Of a DNA stretch of 24,360 nt, positions 1-17,900 are shown one piece after another. Under the pieces are notes generated by a model. It was not told the origin of the DNA. It saw only the letters and a list, made by a program, of their open reading frames with translations, and searched no databases. Origin of the DNA: Didymodactylos carnosus (taxonomy: Eukaryota > Rotifera > Eurotatoria > Philodinida > Philodinidae); NCBI GenBank assembly GCA_905250885.1, contig CAJNOQ010002433.1:1-24360 (forward strand), in the 5' to 3' direction. The stretch's first letter is position 1, and every line of letters starts with the position of its first letter. The position numbers were made by a program, and so were the translations under genes.

Positions 1-145
1 TGATCAAATAGCATAGAAAAATAGAACATTCTTTTCTCTATCAGACTATATAAAAAGAAAGTTTCTTTAACCTTTCTATAAGGGATAAAAATACCACTGC
101 CACTACTTTTGGTATGCCCTAAGTAGTTAAACGAAAAAGTTCTCA

Positions 146-643
146 AGTGAAACTTGTTGCACGCAAGATCTTGGATAAAACACCAATAAGTCAAGATCTT
201 GGATTCCTGAATCTTTCACTCAAGAGTTTGAAACATCCTGGCTTACTCCACTCAAGATCTTGGGTTAAGAAATTTCAAGATCTTGATCTTGAGTGACAAA
301 TTTTCTTTACATTTTCTTTTCATTTATGACAGTCGTCGCCATTGGATATACGACCATATAGAGTCATAGATTCTTCCTTAAAGAACTATTATATGGTGAA
401 GAAGGAAAAAAATTCGAAGTTATTCTAAGTGTGAAAATATTCGCACTTTTATTTACACAAGACAAAATGTAACAAAACGATGATTCAAGAATTTCCAAGA
501 TCTTGGTACAAGATGCCAAAAAATTACAAAATGTTCAAGATAAGAGCTTGACTTCTTGAAATTTCTTGATTTTTATATTTTCTTACCAAGATCGTACTGA
601 AAAAATTCAAGAAGTCAAGATCTTGGTTGCAAGAAGTTTCACT
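146..643. mobile_element. Foldback (MITE-like) repeat with CAAGATCTTGG palindromes
   Basis: The ends are inverted copies: AGTGAAACTTGTTGC from 146 matches the reverse complement of the sequence ending at 643 (AGTGAAACTTCTTGC), and the match runs on to a shared AAGATCTTG. The 11-base palindrome CAAGATCTTGG or a near copy occurs at 164, 192, 253, 276, 496 and 616. The motif is concentrated toward the two ends, with none between about 290 and 490. No open frame of note lies inside. No target duplication could be seen at these boundaries, so the exact ends are uncertain. It is probably a non-autonomous DNA element; a transposase family cannot be assigned from sequence alone. Confidence 0.6.
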
Positions 644-1570
644 AGGATTGGCATCTCTTTTTTAAAGCCGTTAGGCCTAACTTAAATATTACAGCTCGAC
701 TACTATAGTAGTAATTGAGATTTCTTAATATTATATGAGCTACGAGACGAGACCTTGCACTCTGTCTAACAGTTCGAGATTGGACTAAAACGTTAATAAA
801 TAATTCTAGATTAACCTTCAGAATAACGGCGAATTGAACAATCAGAAAGAACATGACAAAAAAATTTCCTTTTAGAATGTACATGCATAACAGAAGTGTT
901 TCCTCTTTCTAATGGGACTAAGATTCTGTTTGAAGATTTTCATGCTAGTTTATCTTGAACAAGAAAATCTGTTTTAGTTTGTCTTGGTTTGTTTCTATAA
1001 AGTCTCTTCCAGAAAGAGATAGATATACAAGAGAAAATACAAAAATAGATGGCGCCCGTGGCTTTTATTGATAGATTATCTTAACCTTATATTTTTCAAC
1101 TTAGGTTAAATGAGACAAGGAAAGTGCAACCTCTGCTGCCGTATGCTTGCCGATCCTTGAAAATTGAGATAAAATAAAACAAATTTTATTCTTATTTCTA
1201 ACGCTGCTGTTCTTCGGTAATTTCAAGAATGATTGATTACACATGAATTTTGTTGGCGGCACGTCGGAGAATAATGGCGAAATTTTGACTGTAGGACGTT
1301 CTAGTTAGAGCATATTATTTTGTGTAGAGAAGAGATATACGTCAGGCTTAAGACTGTATGATAAACGAAGTTTGTTGTTTGATACGCTGACTGAAACGAT
1401 TTTCTTCAAGCGTTTGTTCTTGACGTATTTTAACCATTGTATTGACCATTTTGCTGTGAAAAGTTCAACGGTTACAATTTTTCGGAATGTATATAGTGAT
1501 AGTGTAAAACTATCAAAGTTCTTGACTTCAAGAAAGATCTTGTTTAGCTCTGTAAGTCTGTATTATTTGT
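644..1570. other. Upstream flank of PSMD2, no gene seen
   Basis: There is no convincing coding exon on either strand. The stretch is somewhat less AT-rich than the later gene-free region and presumably contains the promoter and any 5' UTR of the proteasome gene. One further AAGATCTT palindrome, the core motif of the upstream foldback repeat, lies at 1534-1541. No TATA box or initiator can be assigned with confidence. Confidence 0.5.
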
Positions 1571-1581
1571 TGTTTTTTCAG
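1571..1581 (+). promoter_or_regulatory. Splice acceptor abutting the PSMD2 start codon
   Basis: A pyrimidine tract ending TTTTTTCAG lies immediately before the ATG at 1582. It is a strong 3' splice site with no 5' UTR between it and the start codon. It could close a 5'-UTR intron or be a spliced-leader trans-splicing acceptor. Spliced-leader trans-splicing is known in rotifers. Which applies cannot be told from the sequence. Confidence 0.55.
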
Positions 1582-7580
<5,999 letters not shown>

Positions 7581-7729
7581 TTTTTTTAAACTATTTTTTT
7601 TCTACAAAATATGCAAAGCATTGATTGTCACATGAAGTATGAGAAAAAAACAGCCTAAATTTATAACTGAGAGCAAGAATTTCATTATTTGTTTGTTTGT
7701 TTTTTTCTGTTTCGTTACGTTTTTTATTA

Positions 7730-7735
7730 AATAAA
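7730..7735 (+). terminator. Likely poly(A) signal of PSMD2
   Basis: The first canonical AATAAA lies about 150 bases after the TAA at 7578-7580, following a T-rich stretch. This is a plausible 3'-UTR length for a compact animal gene. The actual cleavage site is not visible. Confidence 0.5.
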
Positions 7736-9204
7736 AATTGAAGTACACACGTGCTCTAAGCATGGAAAATAGATTTTTTTCTGAAATCACCAAATATTTT
7801 TGATAGCTGATATACATTTTGATATTGTTTGTTTTACTGCATTTCGATGATCTTGCATTAAGACATAAAATTGAATGATTTGTAAGCATGTTTTAGGTCT
7901 ATTTTCATCTACATAGTGTGTGATATTTATGACTTATATTTCCTACTGCCTCATATAACTTTGTAAAAGAAAATAATTTCAGCCACATGTTAATATTTTT
8001 TTCGATCGCTTATTTAACAATCTATAACGTTTTTGTTCTATCAACAATACAAGACCATTAAATTTTTTTTATATATTTTACTGGATCTGAAATATAATTA
8101 TCATTGTCGTCATTTGGATTTTGATTAAAATGTTCAATAATTTCATATGTTCATAGTACAAACTCTTTCTATTTTATCAGTGAGTATTTTATTCGATCAA
8201 TTTATCCGCCTGTCAATTATATGCATGAAAAGTCAGATGTACACATATTAAAGCTATTTATATATTGTAGCACACAAATATGTAGGTTTGATAGAATAGA
8301 ATAGAATACAATAAATGATGTATTACATAAAATGTATATTACAAATTTAAAGAATATCTGAATGACAGATAGAAACCAAGACATATCTCAGTATGATGTC
8401 TAGAGTTTAGTACAAAATAATTATAAAATAGTTTTCATCTATATTTTATGCAATGGCACGCTAAAATAAAAGGAATATTTATTTGTATTTTGAAGTGTTT
8501 ATAAGGACCGTCTTAATTGTAAGAATATAAAGTAAAAACAAATGAAATTTTGTACAGTTGATATTCCATCTGTTTTAGTTACGATGATCATCTCAAACAC
8601 TTTCGATAAAAATATGAATTTTATACAAGAATAACTTTAATTCGATTTTGATCTTTTCATTTTGCAATGAACATGTCTGTTTCTAAAATTAATTACTAGA
8701 TATTCATGACATTTATATTTAGAATTAAATATATTTTGATAATAAAATCGAGTCTAGGGGATTTACGTACAAGACTCTTCTTCCTCTAAATGTTAAATCT
8801 CATTACAATATAGAACGATCAAGAATAGAATTTATAGACGATAATTTAAACATTGATAATAGTACGAGTATGAGTAATATTCTTTAAGATAGTTTCATTG
8901 TTCCACTGTTAATTGTTAGATGAAACAAATATAATATGCCTATTAATGTTGTATAAAAAAATATTTTTATATCTCATCGTCTGCTGTATATTTATTATTT
9001 TAGAATGTGGTGAATATTGTTGTGTAATATAAATGATTTTAATATAATAGTTGAATTGTGAACATGTTATTGAGACTAAGGAAGCAATAAGGAATAATTC
9101 CATCTATGACAATGGTTGTTGTACTGAAGAAAAAGAAAACTGATACACGTAGGAGGTATATTGTATTGTGCATTTGTGTTCAAGCGAAATAATGGTACAC
9201 ATAG

Positions 9205-9220
9205 GAGAGAGAGAGAGAGA
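9205..9220. repeat. (GA)n microsatellite
   Basis: An uninterrupted GA dinucleotide run of about eight units, followed by further purines. It lies in the gene-free region. Confidence 0.85.
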
Positions 9221-9409
9221 AAGAATAGGCAATATATTTGTTCAAGAAAAAGGAAATCTGTAAGAGTTAATAGAGAGGTGTAAAACATGTTTATGCTTTA
9301 AACCATTGTCTCTCATCTTCTATATATCGATAGGAATAAAATGACTTTTCTTATGTACAGGTGAATTACGACATTGAACAATTAAATTTTTTGATCTATT
9401 CTGCGATTT

Positions 9410-9427
9410 AAAAAAAAAAAAAAAAAA
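9410..9427. repeat. Poly(A) tract
   Basis: Eighteen consecutive A followed by GAAGAAGAAA. No coding remnant or poly(A) signal just upstream suggests a retroposed copy, so it is recorded only as a homopolymer. Confidence 0.85.
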
Positions 9428-11340
9428 GAAGAAGAAATTGTACAAAGTAACATTATTGGAATAAACACCGTTGTTATAATTCGAAATATTGTTAGGTACG
9501 TATACAATGATGTTTAGCCATAATAAATGGATCGGTATTTATTAAGTGTGAGAAAATAAATGTTATTAAAAGGACTTTTAGGAAGTCCGTGATGATTGGA
9601 TGGATAGATGGACAGATGTCTATTTCACTGCTTTTCAGTTTCGTTTATGCTTTTATTTATCCGTTTTTTTGTGAATTTGTTGCATTCAGAATGAAGTGAC
9701 GTTTCATGTACAAACAATAAAAGAGTGATTATTATTGAAAAAAATATTTTTTAAATGATTAGTTAATTAATTAAGAGATTAAATAGATCGGTAGTATGAG
9801 TATGAGACAGGATGATTTTCTAAATAATTTTACTCTAGGATAACATAAAAGCATTTGAAGAAAAACTGTGCATCTTTTTGAAGAAAACTGGTATCCAACT
9901 GTTTGTTTTTTTTTTTACTAACCACACGATTGATTGAATTTGAAAGATGTCAAAAAAGTTGAACAATTTTTATTAAAAGATCTATGGCAATGAAAGTATG
10001 AAATGTAAAGATGTTTTGACGTAGTACATTTTTCCTAGTCAAACTGCATTTATACTTCCATTGAGTATTGAATTATTCATAAATCTTAAAGTTTGTCGTA
10101 GCTATATTTTCTATTCTTTGACTGATCAACGTAAAACAAGTATTAGTAAACTCGCCTCTTTTAAAACGAGACATTAATCAATTAATCATTTGAAAAATAT
10201 TTTTTTAAATAATAATCACTCCTTTATTATTTGTACACGAAACTCACTTCACTTCATCTCGAATAGAAAGATTAAATATTGGCTTTATTCTTATTTTTGT
10301 ATAGAGATTAATAGTTCATCTATCTATCGTTCATACATTCATGCACACTTGTCTCTTCGCAATAAATTAGTAAAATATTCTTTATCTTTGAAATATTTGT
10401 TTGTATATGAGTATGCTTTTTCTTTGATCTAATGCTTCTGTTAATTGAACGCAGAAAGTATCAAGGACGAGGATAGACAGTATATACACATATATAATAA
10501 CCTTCGTTTCTCTTGTATTAACTCTCTGTACAGTTAACTTTCTCTCTCGCTCTCTCTTATTATTTATTATGAGATGAAAATAAAACAAAAAAAAAAAAAG
10601 AAAAGGTGATTGTGTATGAGTCAATCTAAAAACTACACTTCACTATTTGTTCAATAGAATACCTTTGTTCATAATAAATCCTACTATCGAATAATTTTGT
10701 TAAAATTCCTTTTTTGTGATTATATGAAAAAAATATTTTTTCTTGTAATATCACGTAACATCATTCATGTTGAGTCCTATTGTCCATGACATCAAAAAAT
10801 ACTAAACTCTTATTGGAATTAACTTTTATATGATGTTTATAGAAAAAAAAAGGAGAGTAAAAATAACAGGAAAGAAGATATACTGAGTACGTGTCAAACA
10901 TTATAAGACATATATACATACAGAAGAAGCAATTGAAACGTAGTTAATTTCCACTATAAGGATTGTTTTCGATTATAAACAAGTTAAGACGTACTGTGTA
11001 CGGATTATGTAATCATCAATATGTATTGAGTGAGCACAAATAACTATTGCCGTTTTGTATAGAAGATGATTTCTTCTTTATGCTAGTATAGAGATTTTTA
11101 ACAGAGTCTCAACTAGCAAGAATACAAGTGATTAAAAAATGAAGTGATTAAAGTCAGTGAAATTTTTATACAAACTTCATTGAGAAATGTTTAAATATAA
11201 ACGCATTAATCTAACTATCTTATATTGTGTTGCTGTAAAGTTAATTTTCCTTTTAGAAAAAAAGAGAGATAAATCAAAAAACGATCATCTGGCTCGTAAT
11301 GGAGATGTTTCTCGTGTATAGAACAATTAAGTTTCTTTCT

Positions 11341-11360
11341 CTGTCTCTCTCTCTCTCTCC
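11341..11360. repeat. (CT)n microsatellite
   Basis: A pyrimidine dinucleotide run, CTGTCTCTCTCTCTCTCTCC, is preceded by further TCTCTG. It is strand-asymmetric polypyrimidine in non-coding DNA. Confidence 0.85.
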
Positions 11361-14300
11361 CATCTTTGTTCAAATGATAACATTTTTTATCATTTTCTCT
11401 AATTGATCAATCTAACTACTATCATCATCTATATACATACACAATTGAATAATGTCATTAATCACTTGAACAAGGTTATACGTGATCTTAGACATACGAT
11501 TATTATCTGTCATATTTTAACAACTTAATTTTCCCTCGGCGTTTAAGGAAGAGGAAAAGTAACAAAAGATTGTATAGTATAAAATCACAAAAGAAGTAGA
11601 AATCGATTTAAAACAAAGAAAAAGAAGTTTATTCGTACTTCATAATATTTGAAAGTTTGAATTATTAACCAGACAGTCAATGAATTCATATGAAAAATTT
11701 ACCTTCTAGAATCTTTTCATTTCTCATCAGTCAATTTCATTTAGCTTACAAAACATGATTCTATCCATCAACTTATCATTGTCTAGCAGATTATTTGTCT
11801 CTCTGTTCGGCACTTCAGAACTTCGAGGTACATGCGTATATATATATATCTATAGCCAGAAGCTCTATTGTATGTATATTCTGTTAAATATATTTACTTA
11901 AATACATTCTGTTTTGTCTGTATAGGTGCTAAATTTGTCTTTCTAACATGTTTACATATACTTGTGAAGGCTCGTCATTTGTGACATGATACTTGAATAT
12001 TTAAAATCATTTTTTTAGTTCATTTAAAAGAACGTCATCATCTTCATATAATAATCACGATGACAGTTAAAAGACATGTTTTCTCTGTCTTTTATATTGA
12101 ACGCCTATTGGGCGTATCTGTCTACCATGTATGATAAACATAACAAACAAAATTCTCAAATTACATATATTCACCTGAAAAAGAAAAAAGAAAAAAAAGT
12201 GCTGGTAGTGATAGTAATTCATTTGTTCAGTCTGAATAGTCAACGATACACAAGTCTCTATTAGTCTAATAAAATGGCATTTTCTATATAATGGAGTGGT
12301 AGTTGCTCTTGAAAACAACGATATCAATAAGTCTATTTGGTAGTCTGACACTCTGATGTGAACATATATATATATATACATAGAAATTATTGTTATGATA
12401 AATATGATACACATACACATTATATTGTGTAAGAAATAAATCTTCAGATACTTGTTAAATTATATTGGTATGAGACATTTGAGAATAATTACTAGAAAAA
12501 AAATAAAACATTTTTAAAATGAAGAATATTATCAAAAATTTTGAACTTTATCATATAAATAATATAAATCAGATCATTTTGATATCGATTTAATTCCTCT
12601 ATGAAAGTATATCACTTTTATCGTTTGTCAAGGTCAGAACACTTTTAAAATCATTCATTGTAGACCTATTATTATATGGTAGATATATCAATAATATTAA
12701 TCTAAGACGTACGTTTCATTTTTCTTTCTATTGTTAATAATTAATCATTAAAATGAGGATATTAGAAAAGTAAAAAACATTCACATCGTAGTGATGGTGA
12801 GATTTTATTCTCATACAAATTTTTAATTTATATTTTTCATTGTATTTTTTTGTTGCTGGAAAAATCTAATAATCACATAATTATAATGTCAGTTTATCAA
12901 TTACGAAGAATTCTTTTCTCAACTAATACATCTGTTGACAAAATACACATCGATCTTAATTGTTGTAAGAGCAAACGAGCGAATACATCAATAGATTAGG
13001 ATATTTTCATTTTCTATTTGACTATATACCACATTAAATATACAAAACACTGGCATAAAAAGTAAAATACACAATGTGATTCCTCGAATCAACGATAAAT
13101 ACATAATTCATATCATCAAGCTTCTAACATTTCATTTAACATTGTTGTTAGTACTTCTTTAAAATCTGTGTTGATGATTTTGATTTTGAATATCTTCTAT
13201 CATATGATTGATAGCAATAGATTGCACAATATAAAAAAAATTTAAGACTATTTGTTAAGAATATAACATCTCTTTCTTTCTCTATAGGTGTGAACATTGA
13301 ACAAATGTCACGTTTATGTGTAAAACTTATTTTATGTAAATGTAGAATTCAACTTGACAGAGAAAAAAAAAAAATGGCATCATCTCGCGTTTATGCAATA
13401 CGATCTCGAAGAATGTTCATATTCAATTAATAGAAGAAAAAAAAAAAAAGGACCAAGTTGTTTTTTAAACAATATCACTTTTATAGTCTTATTCTTATGT
13501 AAAAATTGAATAAAAAAAAAGCTTGATGATTTCATAATATGAACAATTTTACTTCGTATAATCACGTGTTTCCACTTACATTTTTATTAATTGAATATTC
13601 AAGTAGTACTTGTTACTACACTCTATTTTGTTCCTCCAATGAGACATAATATTATGACACTTTTGTGTCGATAAGAAAGAACTTTATAGTACAGTCATAG
13701 AATAAGTCAAAGACTCAGTGATGAATAAAACGCTGATTTTGTTTCAGTTATCTTCAGAAACGGTACAAATTGTCTTAAAAATAGCAGTCATTTTTTTAAC
13801 TTTCGAATGATTTAAACGTATAAAGAGATAAGATCTAACAATAAATTATTCATTTAATTGATTAAAAATTCAGTATTTGATACGCATCGTTCTTCGATAT
13901 CAATGACCTTTGTATGTGAAAATCTACTTGAAGAAAATCTCGATATGATAAACTTAGAATTTCTTCTGAGTACTTCTGTGTCTGTATAAAAAATACTGTA
14001 GAAATATGTTCGATTCAATTAATTGGATTTTCGATGGTTGATGAAGTTTATAATTACGTGGCATATCACGCAAATCAAACAATATTTTTTTTGATATTCA
14101 ATTAGAATGATTATCAGTCAATAATATCGTTCAATCATTTTCAATTCATTGTTGTTATTTTTTTATTGTACTGGAAATAATTAGTGTTCGTGTTCTGAAA
14201 TTATTAACTTCAATGTTAAAAATTGTTTACAATAGAATGGAAGAGAAAGAGAGAGTAAAAGAAAGACAGAATACAATGGATAATTCTTTTGCATGATTAT

Positions 14301-14860
14301 TTTCTTCAAAAGGTGTCATTTCATATATCTCATTAAAACAAAAAAGAACTATCTTTGCCGGTATATTTGATGGATATGGTAATTTTATTAATATAAAAAG
14401 TTCTTGATATTAGAAACGCGAAAAAACTGTATATATCTCAAAAATGAGTCAAAAGTAAAGAAATGAACACTATAAATAGATACAGAAAGAGAAAAAGAAA
14501 AAAAAAGTCAATGTTCAATATTTCAAAAAATATATAAAGACATTATGGCGAGTTGTTGTGTAAATAGAATGATATGAAGGTTGAGAAATAGAAAAGATAA
14601 AAAAAAAAAAGAAATGAATGAATGATTAATATATCTGAATACATACATACATACATAGACAAAGATATATTTTTAAAAAATGACACTATTTGTACGTAAA
14701 CGATAGGTAAATAATCTACTCTTCTAATTTTATCTTATGCTGCAATTTAATCTAAGCCGATTTCAAGTTTTCACAAAGAATCTATCTAATCTACACATAT
14801 TGGTTTATTTAGTTGTTTTGACATTTATGTGGTCTAGTTACAATGTTGTCTTCTTCTTTT

Positions 14861-14914
14861 TTTTCTAGATGTTAATATTTCATTGATGAATATAAAAATT
14901 CTATAAATTTTAAT
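14861..14914 (+). promoter_or_regulatory. Splice acceptor and short leader before the lectin/STRA6-like gene
   Basis: A pyrimidine-rich run ends TTTTCTAG at 14868, a good 3' splice site 46 bases before the chosen ATG at 14915. The intervening leader contains two ATGs, at 14870 and 14886, each followed by an in-frame stop after a few codons (TGA, TAA). If this leader is retained in mRNA, it carries two minimal upstream ORFs. The acceptor may serve a 5'-UTR intron or spliced-leader addition. Confidence 0.45.
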
Positions 14915-17900
14915 ATGAACAGTTTTATGACTCGATTATTACTACTCTTATTATTATGTGTTTACTCTAGCGACGCTGAATTCCGACAATTAATTAAAGA
15001 AAAAAGTCAAAAATTACAAGAAAAAACTGAGCATGGTAAGTAATTAGTTGAATAACATCAATCAACAATTATAAAAATCTTTTAATTTACCAACTCTATT
15101 ATGTTTTGGATTTAATACTTAACTATAAGTATTTAGTGATATAAAGGGTGGATACTAAGTTTTGATTCTCTCTCCTAATTGACGTTATGCATATGAAATA
15201 CATATAATAAAATTCAGTCGTTTTTTACAAAAGATTCACCGTTTAATTCTGGATACAGGAGATGAAACTAAGACTTGAGATTCCGTCTTGATTGAACAGA
15301 AATCGAAATGCCCCCAAATTTTCAAAAAATAAAAACTTTTCTGACGACGATTTTGAATTTTGAACTGAAACTACAGGAAACACGGGAATAATGACAGAAA
15401 ATTTACGTTATAGCCATTCGATAGAGAATTCCAGGGCTACATTTTGGCCTATTTCATGTGAGCACAACGCATACATTCAAGCTTATACTGACGAAATACA
15501 GTTAATTTTTTGAAAGTTTTGGGATATTTCGCTTTTTATTGAATTAAGACCGAACCTCAAGCCTCAGGATATACCATTTTGTAGACAATTAAATGATGAA
15601 TCTTTTGTAAAAAACAGCTGAATTTTATTATATGTATTTGATATAGATAACGTCAATTTACAGAGACGGTCAAAACTTAGTACCCATCCTTTATACTCGT
15701 CAAGTTGTTGTTTTATACGAGAAAGCTTTTGTAAATTGAGCACTACTGAACATAAATTTTTTATCCAGTCAGAATTATCACGAAAAAAACAACAACAACA
15801 AACAATGACTTTAAAGCTTGTGTTTTCTGAATTGTTTTTCATTCCCCAAATATTGTTTATATGTTTGTTGTACATGTGTTATCATTCATTCGTGTCAATG
15901 AGAATTAGATATTGTTATATAGAACTTGAGAAAAATTATTTGATTCTTAGAAATACGATTGCTTGAATGAATACATACATATGATTTATCAATCAACAAT
16001 GATGATCATTGCCATTTTTTTGTTTTATTTTAGTATATAGTAGTCATCGGTCAAGTGACTAAGTTCTTGTTTTTACTATAGGTTATGTCTCAAAAAATAT
16101 CATTGACAGAATAGATAACAAACTATTTGATCTTGCCCTAAGGCTATGATCATCATCATTGATAAAACAATTATTATTTCTTCAAGAGTATTGTTAGACA
16201 GTCATCATATATCTTTATATACGTATACAATTGGAATATTAAACCAAATTCCAATGTGGAATGATACGTAAATGTCTAAAACACTAGTTAGAATATACTA
16301 TGCAGATATCAATCTCTCAAAAAACATATTCTAAATTACTTTTCAGAATATAACTATTTGAAACCTATAAGAGTCATGTTTGAAAACACACTTAATCAGT
16401 TTTTGTTTAAGTGTACAAGTTGAATCTATTGAATAACTGCGCAGCATATCATAAAAAGAAAAATAAAGTTCATGCAAAGTCGCGAAAAAATGCGATTTGT
16501 ATTCAGCACACTCGTTAATTCAGAAAATTTTCTATTTTTACCGAGACATATTGCCAAAAGTTTAAGAAAAATTTTGAGATTAATATTATTTTCCTATAGA
16601 AATTTGTTTTCACCATTTTGTATAAAAAAAGTTCCTAAAGTTTTGACGATACGTCTCGCCGGAAACAGAAAATTCTCTGGGTTAACGAGTGTACTGAATA
16701 CAAAACACCACTTTTTGTGACTCTGCACAAACTTTATTTTTCTGCCAGTGATGTGCTAAAAGTTGCCCGTAGTACAGAAATCCAATGTCGTACCACATGT
16801 CTTTGTACTCATGTAACTGTTTTTCCAAGAATATGATGTACTGTCACTCTTCGAAATTGTCAAATTTTCCCTTAGAATGTTGCACTAGATTTCTTGAATT
16901 AAAATTCGTGTCAATAAAAAGCACAAGTTTTACCTATGACTCATATTTTATCCTTATTTATGAAGACTTTCAATTTACCGTAAGATCAAAATTAGAAATA
17001 GGTTCATGTTATCGGTTCCTCAACCTCGACAATGTATTTATAATGTATTCAATCTGGAGGCAGGCAGAAATGTGTGTAATTATATTTCTCTATTTCAAAG
17101 GCGTGACAAGTATCAAGAACAAATTTTCTACCAGACGACAACAATCATCTTCTATTATACGTTTACATAATCAAACAATTTATAAATTTAGTTCTTATGC
17201 TGAAGGTAAGAAACCGTAGATGTTTATGCTGGATACGTTTTATTAACAACTCTATAATCGTATTAGATTAATATATATATACACACACAAACATTGTATG
17301 TTCTAAATCAGGTCATTTTTTATATGAGATCAAAAGATTTTCTCTATAGATGTTGCGTGAAGTTTCACATCATTACAATAAACTGTACACTGCTACTGTT
17401 AATTGATCGTGATAAACACATGTCACCTTCAGCCTTTTTTCTCTCTGTTTCATGAAACGAACACGTGAACATCTGTGACAGTTGAATAAAATTTAAGAAT
17501 GTACATTGGTATCAGAGTTGCCAGATGCTGAGGTTAGAAAAGAGGAATAAAAAGGTGAAAAAGCGGAATTTTTTTCCAAATTGCGGAATAAAAGCGGAAA
17601 TGCATTTTTTACCAAACGAAGGGGATATCAAAACAATTTTTATCGAGTGCTTTATGGCGTTTCCGCTTAAGAAATACAAAAAAAGTACACAACATCATTT
17701 AAATCGCTATTGAGTTTTTGTGGATCCACGTCTTTGATCAGCCGTCATAAATTTCAAGAGTTATGTATGGCAGGATAAAATTTAACTCGAAACTTTCCCC
17801 GCCTACAACAGCACTTAATGATTAAGATTTTCTGACTGAGCTGCCTTCCTTGAAAAAGATTTAGTATTTCACTATTTCTCACACTCCCTTTCAGCAGCAC

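Larger units (their letters stand above)
7736..14860. other. 7.1-kb AT-rich gene-free region with simple repeats
   Basis: No coding exon could be supported on either strand. Frames are short, biased to I/Y/F/K/N and match no family. Simple-sequence tracts include GAATA repeats near 8290-8308, (GA)n at 9205-9220, an 18-base poly(A) at 9410-9427, (CT)n at 11341-11360, (TA)n around 11836-11849 and 12365-12377, a CATA run at 14641-14657 and several 10-13 base poly(A) tracts. No tRNA, rRNA or large inverted repeat was recognised. It may contain non-coding transcripts, distal regulatory DNA or upstream non-coding exons of the next gene, but nothing in the sequence shows this directly. Confidence 0.6.

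Noticed and set aside
642-884. 80-residue minus-strand frame next to the first foldback repeat
   Set aside because: No domain, no plausible splice partners, and it overlaps the repeat end.
1372-1581. Open frame extending upstream of the PSMD2 ATG
   Set aside because: It has no resemblance to Rpn1 N-termini, and a strong splice acceptor ends exactly at 1581, so the protein is taken to start at 1582.
12067-12420. 117-residue minus-strand open frame
   Set aside because: Very biased I/Y/F composition, runs over TA and poly(A) tracts, and no family resemblance; chance frame.
7736-14860. tRNA or other structured RNA genes
   Set aside because: No cloverleaf with A and B boxes or other known RNA signature was seen by eye; a covariance-model scan would be needed to be sure.
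16785-17219. 144-residue open frame in intron 1
   Set aside because: No recognisable domain or signal peptide. Only its last 105 bases look exon-like, and that is reported as a weak cassette candidate.
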